NCBI GenBank assembly: GCA_947475065.1
Contig: CANJLB010000013.1
Span: 30,300 to 94,299, forward strand
DNA from: Opitutia bacterium
GTDB taxonomy: Bacteria > Verrucomicrobiota > Verrucomicrobiia > Opitutales > Opitutaceae
Length of the DNA: 64,000 nucleotides
Direction: 5' to 3'
Within the stretch, counting starts at the first letter, position 1. Every line of letters begins with the position of its first letter. The position numbers and the translations under genes were made by a program. The notes beneath the pieces were generated by a model. The model saw only the letters and a list, made by a program, of their open reading frames with translations, had not been told where the DNA came from and ran no database searches. This document shows positions 45,991 to 53,955 of the stretch, one piece after another.

Positions 45991-47547
45991 CTACCTGCCT
46001 AGGTGGGCGGCGAAGAAGTCGAAGATGTCAGCGATGGCGGCGGAGGGGGCTTGGTCGTGGTTCGCACCTTGGTAACTTTTCACCACCACCGAACCACCAT
46101 TCTGGTTGATCGCCGCCGCCATTGCGATGGCAGGCGGCCCGTTCCCGGCGTCGGCGGTGCCATAGAAAAGAAAATAGGGCGTGGCCTTCACGCGGTCGAA
46201 TTGGTAGCCGGGGCCGGGCTGCGCGTTGGAGCCGCCGATGGCGATGGCGGCCCAGTTCTCCGCAAACTTAGGCCCGAGGTAATGCGCCCCCTGCCCGCCC
46301 GCCGAGTAGCCGAATAGGAAGGTGCGTTTCGGGTCTATCGGGTATTCTTTTTTGATGAGATCGAAGACGTGCATCGCATCCTGCTCGCTCCACTCGGAGC
46401 GCACGAGCGCGGGCGTCACCGAGCCGTTGACGCCGCCGAAGCCCGCGCCGCCGCGTGCGCCCCGGCCACCACGGCCGGCCACACCCGCGAGAGGCGGCCC
46501 AAAGTTTTGCGGCGTGGCGACTGCTCCGGCCACCCCGCGCGTCCCGACGCCGGGGGCACCGCGAAAGCCGTTGTTGTAATTGTAGCCCGCATTGGGAGCG
46601 TAGCCGAGCGGGGCGACGAGCATGAAGCCGTGTTTCTCCGCCGTCCTGGGGATGATGTGGTCGTCGCGCTCGAAATAAAAATCCTGGTCGCGACTGTTGC
46701 CGTGCAGGATGAACACCAACGGCAGCGCGGCCTTGCCGTCCCACGTTGATGGCACGAAGACCCGGTAGGGCAAAATCTCGTCTGCCTCAGCCATGTGGTA
46801 ATGCCGTACGGTCTCGCCACCCGCACGCCACACAGGGTCATGGCCGGCCTCAAGCGCAGCGAGCAGTTCCCCCGATCTTTTCAGCCCGGCCGTGAAATCG
46901 TAGAGCGTGGGTGCGCCCGCCTGGTTCAGACCGAACTCGGGGTTGCCCGTGCTGGAGCCGAAGACGCGTTTGCCGAGGTTGATCACGCGCGCGAGGTCAA
47001 ACGGATAACGGATGCTCGCCTTCGCGCTGTCGTGGCCATCAATGAGGGCGAGGCGTGGCTCGAACTCCGCGAGCTTCGTATCGAGACCGGCGACGAGCTT
47101 GGCCGAAACTTGGAAGCTGCCAAGCAACGTGGCGCCGGCCCAGACTTCGGCACGGCATTGGTAGTCGCCGTTGGCGACGCCAGCGAGATTGAGTGCGAAC
47201 GGCCACGGTTGGCTCGCGAGGTTGACGCCGAAGACGAACGTCTCGCCCAGCTCGCGTACGAGCTTCGGCGCGGCGTCCGCGGTGTAGAGCGCGACCTTCA
47301 GCCGCAACGCGCCGGGGGCGGCGTAGGAAACGGGCGCGGTTTGCGCGAGCCAGACCATCATCGGGTGGGTCGGGTCGGCGATGACGCGGTCCGTGCGAAA
47401 CACGAGCGACTGGGCAAACGCGGTCTGCGCGGCGGACGCGGGAACTGCGGCTTCAGGCGCGGGCGCGGGAGCTTGTGCCGGCGCGCGCACGGCAAACGTG
47501 AACAGCAGGCCGAGGGCGAGCAAAGTGGGAAAAATTACTTTTGTCAT
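45991..47547 (-). CDS. Secreted esterase-like alpha/beta hydrolase
   Basis: A 518-aa protein with a signal peptide (PTLLALGLLFTFAVRAPAQA). The N-terminal half (about 30-230) is not recognised. The C-terminal half is an alpha/beta hydrolase of the PHB-depolymerase/feruloyl-esterase type: oxyanion region VFILHGNSRDQDF, nucleophile elbow FGYSAGGQGAHYLG, a catalytic aspartate candidate in FYGTADAGNG, and histidine in YQGANHDQAP. A Gly/Arg-rich insertion (AGRGGRGARGGAGFGG) lies before the nucleophile. A feruloyl or acetyl esterase role would fit the nearby hydrolases, but this is inference. Confidence 0.8.
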   Translation of the reverse strand: MTKVIFPTLLALGLLFTFAVRAPAQAPAPAPEAAVPASAAQTAFAQSLVFRTDRVIADPTHPMMVWLAQTAPVSYAAPGALRLKVALYTADAAPKLVRELGETFVFGVNLASQPWPFALNLAGVANGDYQCRAEVWAGATLLGSFQVSAKLVAGLDTKLAEFEPRLALIDGHDSAKASIRYPFDLARVINLGKRVFGSSTGNPEFGLNQAGAPTLYDFTAGLKRSGELLAALEAGHDPVWRAGGETVRHYHMAEADEILPYRVFVPSTWDGKAALPLVFILHGNSRDQDFYFERDDHIIPRTAEKHGFMLVAPLGYAPNAGYNYNNGFRGAPGVGTRGVAGAVATPQNFGPPLAGVAGRGGRGARGGAGFGGVNGSVTPALVRSEWSEQDAMHVFDLIKKEYPIDPKRTFLFGYSAGGQGAHYLGPKFAENWAAIAIGGSNAQPGPGYQFDRVKATPYFLFYGTADAGNGPPAIAMAAAINQNGGSVVVKSYQGANHDQAPSAAIADIFDFFAAHLGR

Positions 47548-47611
47548 GGAGAACGATAGAATTGATCAGGCGTTCGTCTGGGTTGCAGCGTCAGTGACGA
47601 GCCTCCTGTGA

Positions 47612-47749
47612 AATCGGGACGGTGCATGGAAGCTGAGGGAGTTTTCCAAAGGATTGCAATCAGGGCTGTTCACGCCTGCCTGTCAGGACGGTAATCCCGA
47701 CGAACCGCCGCGGCTCGCGCCGAGCAAGGAGCAGTTTCCAGCCGAGTAA
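47612..47749 (+). pseudogene. Possible gene remnant
   Basis: A 45-codon open stretch right after a TGA reads WKLREFSKGLQSGLFTPACQ then DGNPDEPPRLAPSKEQFPAE and stops. Composition is protein-like and there is no start codon or recognised family. It is recorded as a possible C-terminal scrap of a lost gene. Confidence 0.25.
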
Positions 47750-47792
47750 ATTAGCGGGAACGGGCGGTGGATCAGGGATCACCCGATGGCGG

Positions 47793-48023
47793 ATGAAGAT
47801 CCCTGCGTGTAAAGTAGCAATATCCTTTCCCGACGACATGCCCCTTCATACAAATCGCAATCGGCCGACCCGCACCATGGCGCAGGAGCGTGCCCGCGCA
47901 CTGGCGTTGATCGCAGGTTATGTTCCGCCGCATGTCTCCCAAAGAAATTACGAAGACGCAAAGATCGAACTGACCGGGGAGACAGAATTTGATCGTCAGG
48001 AGTCGGTTCTCGAAGCGCATTGA
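47793..48023 (+). CDS. Small hypothetical protein
   Basis: A 76-codon frame with a plausible C-terminus (ERARALALIAGYVPPHVSQR, NYEDAKIELTGETEFDRQES). An internal ATG at 47877 would give a 48-aa product. There is no ribosome binding site and no family was recognised. It lies in a decayed patch next to a truncated nuclease gene and may not be functional. Confidence 0.3.
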   Translation: MKIPACKVAISFPDDMPLHTNRNRPTRTMAQERARALALIAGYVPPHVSQRNYEDAKIELTGETEFDRQESVLEAH

Positions 48024-48045
48024 TTAGCAGCAAGCTCATTCACCC

Positions 48046-48711
48046 TTAGCAGCGTGCGCCACCGCCCGAGATGAAGCCGTATTCCAACGCTTCCTCCCAA
48101 AGGCGGCTTTCGCCATGGCCGAAGGAGGAATAAAATTCTCCGTTCCAAGGTTCGCTCGCGCGGTCGGGCTTGGTGGCGGCGGCATTGATCTGCGCTTCGA
48201 CTGGATCGAGCAGCCATGCGCGACTGAGAAGAAGCTCGGCCCCGAATTGGAAGACCTGAAAAAAGAGAACGTTGATCGCGAGGTCGCGGTCATTGAGATA
48301 TTTGACGATACGCTCGGTGCTGGAGTCGAGGGAGGACGCAACGACGACGATCTGATGGGTTTCGTTCAGGGTCTCCTCATCAAGCTCATGGCCGAAGCGA
48401 GCTTTGAAATCCTCCTTGAGGTTTCTGCCGTTGGTGAAACGCCCATAGATCGCCGCGATTCTCTCAGCGGTCAGCACTTCCACCCATGAGGCGTAATCGA
48501 TGGCCTGGGCGATCACATCGCGCGGTGTTTGGTTACGCTTCAGCTCAATGAGAACAATAGAGGCGTCGGGGGCGATGGCGAGCAGGTCAATGCGGCCGCC
48601 CAGCTCGGTGATTTCCTGCCGGCCAATGAGCATCCAATCGTCCGACAAAATAGCCGGCCGGGCGACGATCATGTCTTCGAGCTGCTCTTCGCTCGAGAGC
48701 ACAGTTTCCAT
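48046..48711 (-). pseudogene. NucS/DUF91-like nuclease gene, C-terminally truncated
   Basis: The N-terminal 180 residues are well preserved: SSEEQLEDMIVARPAILSDD, GGRIDLLAIAPDASIVLIEL and KRNQTPRDVIAQAIDYASWV carry the PD-(D/E)xK-type core (D in RIDLL, ExK in IELKR). The end is FWEEALEYGFISGGG-type followed by ARC and a stop. Homologues as I recall them continue past FISGGG with a further domain of over 100 residues. The gene therefore looks truncated, though the remaining core could still be translated. Confidence 0.6.
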
Positions 48712-49227
48712 AACAACTCGAAGGCGGCGTTGCGCCTGCCGACTCGGGAAGGCGACCCCGTGCCAGGCGTCCGGGGCGCGGTCAGAACCAACTCGAATTA
48801 TTGGAATCTGAAACTGACGAGGACGGGCGATGGCAAAACTTACACCGGTGTGAGCCTGTTGCCGATGGGAGCGGCCGGGACGGGCAGACCACCAAGCGAC
48901 CCCATTCCGGCCGGTGGCGTACTGACTTTCACCCTAGCCTTGAGCAACTGGGGATTCCCCTCTGGTGAAATGGATTACCAAGCCGCCCGGGAGGCCGGTT
49001 TCGGAAATAGGCCAAACCCGCTGCCTTTGGTGCCTGGAACTTACCGAGCCACCATGAACGTCCGCTTTCCCAGCCAGCCGGAGCCGGACAGCGACCCGAC
49101 CCCGGTATGGAAGGGCGACGCCGTGCTCAGTAATCAGGTGGAAATCGTTATCGCGCCAGCCACCGAGACGAAAGGCCCGCCGCCGACCAGGTCCAGCCAG
49201 CCACCATCGCCTCGGGCCGGGCAATGA
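48712..49227 (+). pseudogene. 5'-truncated gene of unknown function
   Basis: The frame ending at 49227 reads as a real protein C-terminus: LRLPTREGDPVPGVRGAVRT, YWNLKLTRTGDGKTYTGVSL, GGVLTFTLALSNWGFPSGEM, LVPGTYRATMNVRFPSQPEP and VWKGDAVLSNQVEIVIAPAT. No start codon with sensible upstream coding exists: immediately upstream lies the start of the nuclease gene on the opposite strand. The 5' part was probably lost when that gene arrived. It is beta-rich; no family was recognised. Confidence 0.45.
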
Positions 49228-49707
49228 CGCAGTTTGCTGTTTTTGGGCAAAGACGTCATGATTTCACCCGTCTGTCCAGCGAACTGACGCGCCAAGCGCC
49301 GTTCCATAATTCGATTGTCGAGGCAATAGATTGGCGACGGCAAGGCCCAGCGGTTCAAATATTGCCGTTGATGATCTATGTCTGAAATTCTCAACAAGGC
49401 GCGTGCAGATCAAGCTGACGCGAGGCGGGGCCGGCCAACGGGAAAGACCGCAAGGCCGGCCGCCTGCACGGCCAATGCAGCGACGCTGCCGTGGCTGTGA
49501 ACGGGCCGCACACGTCCCCGGACATTCCTAAACCTACGGTAAAACGCCCGATTTGGCCGATTTCATTCTAATCCCGGTGACGCGCTGATTTTCCCTTCGT
49601 AAGTTCCTGACCTACGCGCTCGTTCGGGCTCTTTCGGGATTTTTCGGCTGATTCTTAAACCCCACGGGAACCCTCATCATGCGGCGAAAAATGGGCAAAT
49701 CTCAAAC
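49228..49707. other. Gene-poor stretch beside tRNA-Ser
   Basis: About 480 nt without a supported gene. Local AT content rises in the last 200 nt next to the tRNA-Ser 3' end, a position commonly used by integrases, but no integrase frame or duplicated tRNA end was seen. Confidence 0.5.
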
Positions 49708-49799
49708 TGGCGGAGGGGGGGGGATTCGAACCCCCGATACGGTTTTACCCGTATAACGCTTTAGCAAAGCGCCGCTATCGACCACTCAGCCACCCCTCC
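49708..49799 (-). tRNA. tRNA-Ser (anticodon GCU)
   Basis: The reverse complement folds as a class II tRNA: acceptor GGAGGGG/CCCCTCC, anticodon loop TTGCTAA, a long variable arm (TACGG...CCGTA), T arm GGGGG-TTCGAAT-CCCCC, discriminator G and encoded CCA. The length is 92 nt. Confidence 0.95.
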
Positions 49800-49877
49800 G
49801 GAACAGGGATGCGCAGGCAATCGCGCGCCGGTCCGGAGTGCAAGCGCGATTTCGGTTCGCCGCCGCAAAAAACAAAA

Positions 49878-49899
49878 ATGGGGCGCAGTTGCGCCCCAT
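49878..49899 (-). terminator. Rho-independent terminator of the transketolase gene
   Basis: ATGGGGCGCA-GT-TGCGCCCCAT is a perfect 10-bp hairpin lying 36 nt past the tkt stop. On the minus strand it is followed by a T-rich run. Confidence 0.75.
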
Positions 49900-49909
49900 G
49901 GGGAAAATT

Positions 49910-49933
49910 GCGGCCGAGGGCGGCCGCGCTCCC
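49910..49933 (+). repeat. 24-bp GC-rich dispersed repeat, copy 2
   Basis: GCGGCCGAGGGCGG and the next 10 bases are the exact reverse complement of 40182-40205. It lies between the tkt stop codon and its terminator. Confidence 0.8.
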
Positions 49934-49934
49934 G

Positions 49935-51923
49935 TCACAGGCTCCGCGCCGCCGCGACGACGGCTTCGGCGGTGATGCCGAGCTCTTTCATCACGGTGCC
50001 GCCGGGGGCGCTGATGCCGAAGCGGTCAATGCCGATCACCTTGCCGTCGAGTCCGGTGTATTGGTGCCAGAGGCCGGTGACGCCGGCCTCGATGGCGACG
50101 CGCTTGCGGCACGACGCAGGCAGGACTTCCTCGCGGTAGGCGGCGGGCTGGCGGTTGAAGCGCTCGAAGCTGGGCACCGACACGACACGGACGCCCGAGC
50201 CCAAAACCTTCGCAGCGGCGACGGCGTGCTGCACCTCGCTGCCGGCGGCGAGCAGGATGTGCGTGAGCGCGGAGGTTTCCCGGACGGCGATGTAGGCGCC
50301 CTTGAGCACGCCTTCGCGGCGCACGGCCACGGGGATGTCGTTGAGCAGCGGCACGGCCTGACGGGTGAGCGCGAGCAGTGTGGGTCCGTCGGTGCGCGCG
50401 AGGGCGGCGACGTAGGCGCCGGCGGTCTCCTCGGGGTCGGCGGGGCGGATGACGTCGAGGTTGGGGATGACGCGCAGGCCGGAGACGGTCTCCACGGGCT
50501 GGTGGGTGGGACCGTCCTCACCAACGCCGACGGAGTCATGCGTGTAGATATAGATGACGGGGAGCTTGGAGAGCGCGGCGAGGCGCATGGGGGGGCGGGA
50601 GTAATCGGCGAAGACGAGGAAGGTCGCGACACTGGGGCGGAAGACGCCGTCGTAGGCGACGCCGTTGGCGATGGCGGCCATGCCGTGCTCGCGGATGCCG
50701 TAGCGGAGGTTGCGGCCGGCGCGGTTGGAGGGGTCGAAGTCCTTGTCGGCGGCGATATAATTGAGGGTGGAGCCGTGGAGATCGGCGCTGCCGGAGATGA
50801 GCAGGGGGAGCGCGGCGGCGAGCGGCTGGAGCACGGACTGGCCGGCGGCGCGGGTGGCGAGCTTGGCGTCGGCCGGGAACGCGGGGATTTTGGCCGACAG
50901 GGCGGCGGCGTCGGGCGCGGTGCCGGCGGCGCCGAGCAGCAGGGCCTGGTCGGGGTTGGCGGTGCGCCAGGCGTCGCGGAGCTTCAGCCATTTCTTATAG
51001 GTGCGGACGAGGCGTTGCTTGTGCGCGGCAAAGTGCGCGCGCACGGCGTCGCTGACAAAGAAGTGCTGATCGGCGGGAAGGCCGAGGCCGGCGCGGGCGC
51101 CGTCGGCAAATTTGGCGCCGCCCTCGCCGTGGCCCTTCGAGGTGCCGGCCACCTCGGGGATGCCCTTGGCGATGGTGGTCTTGGCGACGATGAGCTGCGG
51201 CCGGCCGCTCGTGGCCCGTTTGGCCTTGGTGAGCGCCTTGAGGACGGCGGTCAGGTCGTGGCCGTCAATCGTCTGCGTGTCCCAGCCGATGGCCTTGAAC
51301 CGGGCGGCGGCGTTTTCGCTCTGGGTCTTGTTCGCCATCGCGTCGAGCGTGACGTCGTTGGAGTCGTAGAAGAGGATGAGGTTGTCGAGCTTCTGGTGCG
51401 CGGCGAAGGCGGCGGCCTCCATGGCCACGCCCTCCTGCATGCAGCCGTCGCCGGCGAGCGCGATCACGTGGTAGTCGAAGAGCGCGTGTTCGGGGGTGTT
51501 GAAGCGGGCGGCAGACATCTGGCCGGAGAGCGCGAGGCCGACGGCGTTGGCGATGCCCTGCCCCAGCGGGCCGGTGGTGCACTCGACGCCGGGCGTCTCG
51601 TGAAACTCGGGGTGGCCGGGGGTCTTGCTGCCGAGGGCACGGAAGTTCTTCACCTCCTCCAGCGAAAGCTCGTAGCCGCTGAGGTGGAGCCACGAGTAGA
51701 GAAACATCGAGCCGTGGCCGGCGGACAGGACGAACCGGTCGCGGTTGGCCCAGCGGGGCGCGTCGGGGTTGTGGACCAGCGCGTGACCGTAGAGCACGGC
51801 GCCGATCTCGGCGCAGCCGAGCGGCAGGCCGAGGTGGCCGGAGTTGCACTTGTGGACGGCATCAATGGCAAGGCCGCGGGCCTGATTGGCTGCGAGGGCG
51901 AGGAGTTCGGTGTTGAGTTTCAT
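49935..51923 (-). CDS. tkt: Transketolase
   Basis: A 662-aa thiamine diphosphate enzyme of the pentose phosphate pathway. Motifs: [17 protein letters not shown], the TPP/Mg site [39 protein letters not shown], and in the pyrimidine domain [18 protein letters not shown] and [16 protein letters not shown]. The length matches the family. It ends at a terminator hairpin. The neighbour upstream is an uncharacterised protein 75 nt away. Confidence 0.97.
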   Translation of the reverse strand: MKLNTELLALAANQARGLAIDAVHKCNSGHLGLPLGCAEIGAVLYGHALVHNPDAPRWANRDRFVLSAGHGSMFLYSWLHLSGYELSLEEVKNFRALGSKTPGHPEFHETPGVECTTGPLGQGIANAVGLALSGQMSAARFNTPEHALFDYHVIALAGDGCMQEGVAMEAAAFAAHQKLDNLILFYDSNDVTLDAMANKTQSENAAARFKAIGWDTQTIDGHDLTAVLKALTKAKRATSGRPQLIVAKTTIAKGIPEVAGTSKGHGEGGAKFADGARAGLGLPADQHFFVSDAVRAHFAAHKQRLVRTYKKWLKLRDAWRTANPDQALLLGAAGTAPDAAALSAKIPAFPADAKLATRAAGQSVLQPLAAALPLLISGSADLHGSTLNYIAADKDFDPSNRAGRNLRYGIREHGMAAIANGVAYDGVFRPSVATFLVFADYSRPPMRLAALSKLPVIYIYTHDSVGVGEDGPTHQPVETVSGLRVIPNLDVIRPADPEETAGAYVAALARTDGPTLLALTRQAVPLLNDIPVAVRREGVLKGAYIAVRETSALTHILLAAGSEVQHAVAAAKVLGSGVRVVSVPSFERFNRQPAAYREEVLPASCRKRVAIEAGVTGLWHQYTGLDGKVIGIDRFGISAPGGTVMKELGITAEAVVAAARSL

Positions 51924-51998
51924 CGGGTGAAGCAGGGAGTGAGGCGACGAGCTAAGAGCTTCGCGCGGCGGCGGGGAAGAACGAAATCGGCGGCCGGC

Positions 51999-52658
51999 TC
52001 AGTTGGTCCGGAAGCCCAGGGCGGCGAGCTCGCTCAGGTGAAACGGCGCGCTGGCCAGCAGCTCCTGCAGTTTTGCCAGCGCCTCCGGGAGGGTGGCCGC
52101 ATCGAAGGAAGCCGCGCCGTCGTCGGTGTCGTGAACCTGCACGGTCCAGCTGGGCGTCGCGCCGGGGTGCGGGACCTCGAACACCGAGCCGTAGAGATAA
52201 TTGCCCGGCAGCCCGGGATGCGGACCCGTGCCGGGCACGAGAAACAGGCTGTGGGCCGGATCATGGATGCCGGGCGCGATGGCGCCGTGATGCTTGCGAT
52301 GGTGGACGGGACGGCCGACGACTTTCAGCCGGTGGCCCTCCGCCCTGGCGCGCAAGGCGGCGGGGAGCGACGCCAGATAGCGGTCGAAGATGGCCGCGTT
52401 GCCCTCCAGCGCGGTGACATCGGCCGTGCCGGCGGCGACCGCGTCGAGATTGCCCGCGTGAAACAGCGGCAGCCGCGCGAGCAGGCGCGCGGTCACGTGG
52501 CCGTCCTTGTGATCGGCCGAGGCATAAACCTGGTGGGTGGCGTAGAGCCGCCCGAGGGCATCCTGATAGGTGGGCGTGTGGGGCACCGCGCCGACAGGGC
52601 TGTGCTCGATCATCTCAAGGACGGTCTGGTCAAACGGCGCGTGGGGGTCAGACGGCAT
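51999..52658 (-). CDS. Conserved hypothetical protein upstream of tkt
   Basis: This 219-aa protein (ATG 52658; another at 52703) has no signal peptide or membrane segment. Readable blocks include VPHTPTYQDALGRLYATHQV, YASADHKDGHVTARLLAR, LFLVPGTGPHPGLPGNYLYG and a C-terminal ALAKLQELLASAPFHLSEL. The GxGPHPGLPGN loop suggests ligand binding, but no family was recognised. It is co-oriented with tkt (75-nt gap). Confidence 0.7.
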   Translation of the reverse strand: MPSDPHAPFDQTVLEMIEHSPVGAVPHTPTYQDALGRLYATHQVYASADHKDGHVTARLLARLPLFHAGNLDAVAAGTADVTALEGNAAIFDRYLASLPAALRARAEGHRLKVVGRPVHHRKHHGAIAPGIHDPAHSLFLVPGTGPHPGLPGNYLYGSVFEVPHPGATPSWTVQVHDTDDGAASFDAATLPEALAKLQELLASAPFHLSELAALGFRTN

Positions 52659-52796
52659 GGTGGACGCAGTCAAGCCGGCCGCCCCGCGCAACACGAGAGC
52701 CATCTCAAGAAGATTTCAGGCCCGACCGGCGGCATGGGCCCGGACGCACGCGCCCGCCGAAAAACACCGGCCGGCTCCCGCCGCCAAAGCCGGACA

Positions 52797-52826
52797 ACAA
52801 AAAAACGCCGGCGGTGAGGCCGGCGT
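52797..52826 (-). terminator. Rho-independent terminator of the small basic protein gene
   Basis: ACGCCGGC-GGTGAG-GCCGGCGT is a perfect 8-bp hairpin at 52805-52826, 22 nt past the stop at 52848. On the minus strand it is followed by a run of seven T. Confidence 0.85.
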
Positions 52827-52847
52827 CGAAAGCCATGGAGGCGGCGC

Positions 52848-52964
52848 TTACTTTTTGCCGCCGGATTTCTTGGCCGACTTCCCGGATTTTTTGGGCGAGG
52901 CGGCTTTGGATTTCTTGGCGGAGGAGGCTGGTTTGGATTTTTTCACGCGCCATTGTCCCTGCAT
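52848..52964 (-). CDS. 38-aa lysine-rich histone-like protein
   Basis: The ATG at 52964 opens MQGQWRVKKSKPASSAKK, followed by SKAASPKKSGKSAKKSGGKK and a stop. The composition (Lys about 37%, Ser/Ala/Pro/Gly rich) is that of histone-H1-type tails. A strong terminator follows directly, which supports a real transcription unit. A different frame in the same stretch is also open but has ordinary composition and no terminator-spaced stop. It may bind nucleic acid; its role is unknown. Confidence 0.6.
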   Translation of the reverse strand: MQGQWRVKKSKPASSAKKSKAASPKKSGKSAKKSGGKK

Positions 52965-53073
52965 TTGAGAGCCATTGCACGCGCTAACTTGTGCCAATCG
53001 CAGATTTTTTCCGGCGCGAATCCGCCGCTGTTTCCACGCAGAAAAGCCCGGGTGACGCCGGCTCCAACCTCAG

Positions 53074-53106
53074 GCCGGTTTGTAACGCATTAGATTACAA
53101 ACCGGC
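53074..53106. repeat. Perfect 12-bp inverted repeat upstream of the ferredoxin gene
   Basis: GCCGGTTTGTAA (53074-53085) and TTACAAACCGGC (53095-53106) are exact complements around a 9-nt loop. It lies 2 nt before the first possible start codon of the ferredoxin gene, so it could be an operator, a leader hairpin, or a terminator of the opposite strand. Confidence 0.7.
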
Positions 53107-53108
53107 GT

Positions 53109-53588
53109 GTGACCAGACGGGCGGACACAATCTGCTCGTCGCCGGCGCGACCAAAGCGCAGCGTGAATCCCGTGCCCGAAGCCGTCATCACGCCCGATCC
53201 CGCCCTCGCCGCCGCGTTTGCCAAGATGAAACTGGCCGGCGCACGCCGGCATGTGTTCCTGTGCGTGGGGCCGGACTGCTGCGCACCGGCGGCGGGACTG
53301 GCGACGTGGGAAATCTTAAAGTCGCAGCTCGCCACGCTCGGCGTGCCGGCGCTGCGGACGAAGGCCGCGTGCCTGCGCGTCTGCACCGGCGGGCCGTGGC
53401 TGGTCGTCCATCCCGACGGCGTATGGTATGGCGGAGTCACACCGGAGCGGTGCGAACGCATCGTGCGCGAACACCTCGCCGGCGGCCGGCCGGTGGCGGA
53501 GTGGGTGGCGGCGACGCAACCGCTGGAGGCGGTGCCTGAGAGACAAGAGGGGGCTTACCCACTGTTCACACGGCAGGGACGGACCTGA
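53109..53588 (+). CDS. Thioredoxin-like [2Fe-2S] ferredoxin
   Basis: This 159-aa protein matches (2Fe-2S) ferredoxin domain proteins: HVFLCVGPDCCAPAAGLATW with the first two ligands, then TKAACLRVCTGGPWLVVHPD with the last two (C-x3-C), and GVWYGGVTPERCERIVREHL at the C-terminus. Such proteins carry electrons, often for hydrogenases or cobalamin enzymes; the partner is unknown here. The start is uncertain: ATG 53109 or GTG 53163, and the first 18 residues look unlike the family. Confidence 0.85.
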   Translation: MTRRADTICSSPARPKRSVNPVPEAVITPDPALAAAFAKMKLAGARRHVFLCVGPDCCAPAAGLATWEILKSQLATLGVPALRTKAACLRVCTGGPWLVVHPDGVWYGGVTPERCERIVREHLAGGRPVAEWVAATQPLEAVPERQEGAYPLFTRQGRT

Positions 53589-53955
53589 AAATTTCCAGGC
53601 AGTGACGCCGTTTGGAAATCTCGAACAGCGAGCCGAGACTGCGCGCTCCATCCACAAACGTCAATATGCGTCACCACCGATTCCTAGCTTCTGTCACCGA
53701 GGCCGCAGGGCGACCTCAGCCATTATTCTTCTCCGATTTTCGCGATCCCTCCGACCAATCCAGACTGTAAAATTCAGAAGCCAAGTTACCGAGGCCGCAA
53801 GGCCGACATCAGCCAACCAAGAACGAAGCACCAGCACCAAGCACCGATTGTGCGCGCGTCGCGCCTGTCGCTTCGATCAGTAACAGCCTTTCAGTCTTTC
53901 AGCTCCCAGCTTTTGCCCTCTCCGGACTCCTTCCATCCTTGTATCCTCCGGCCTC
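53589..53955. other. Intergenic stretch with repeats
   Basis: No gene is visible. Two ACCGAGGCC-type repeats (53683-53733 and 53760-53812) and a pyrimidine-rich tract (about 53880-53950, TTTCAGTCTTTCAGCTCCC) occupy it. Confidence 0.6.
53683..53812 (+). repeat. ACCGAGGCC-type dispersed repeats, copies 2 and 3
   Basis: Copy 2 (53683-53733) reads GCTTCTGTCACCGAGGCCGC then AGGGCGACCTCAGCC. Copy 3 (53760-53812) reads AGACTGTAAAATTCAGAAGC then CAAGTTACCGAGGCCGCAAG. Both share long stretches with the minus strand of 45772-45838. Confidence 0.7.

Noticed and set aside
49500..49700. A possible integrase start next to the tRNA-Ser 3' end
   Set aside because: The frame from the reverse-strand ATG closes after about 22 codons and has no integrase motif; no duplicated tRNA end was seen.
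49809..52817. A very long open frame (about 1000 codons) on the plus strand
   Set aside because: It is antisense to transketolase and its neighbour, which show full family motifs; the frame is open only because of the GC-rich codon structure of the true genes.
52705..52980. A 91-codon minus-strand frame with MAREKIQTSLLRQEIQSRLA
   Set aside because: It runs through the terminator hairpin at 52805-52826; the alternative 38-codon frame stops before it and has a coherent lysine-rich composition.
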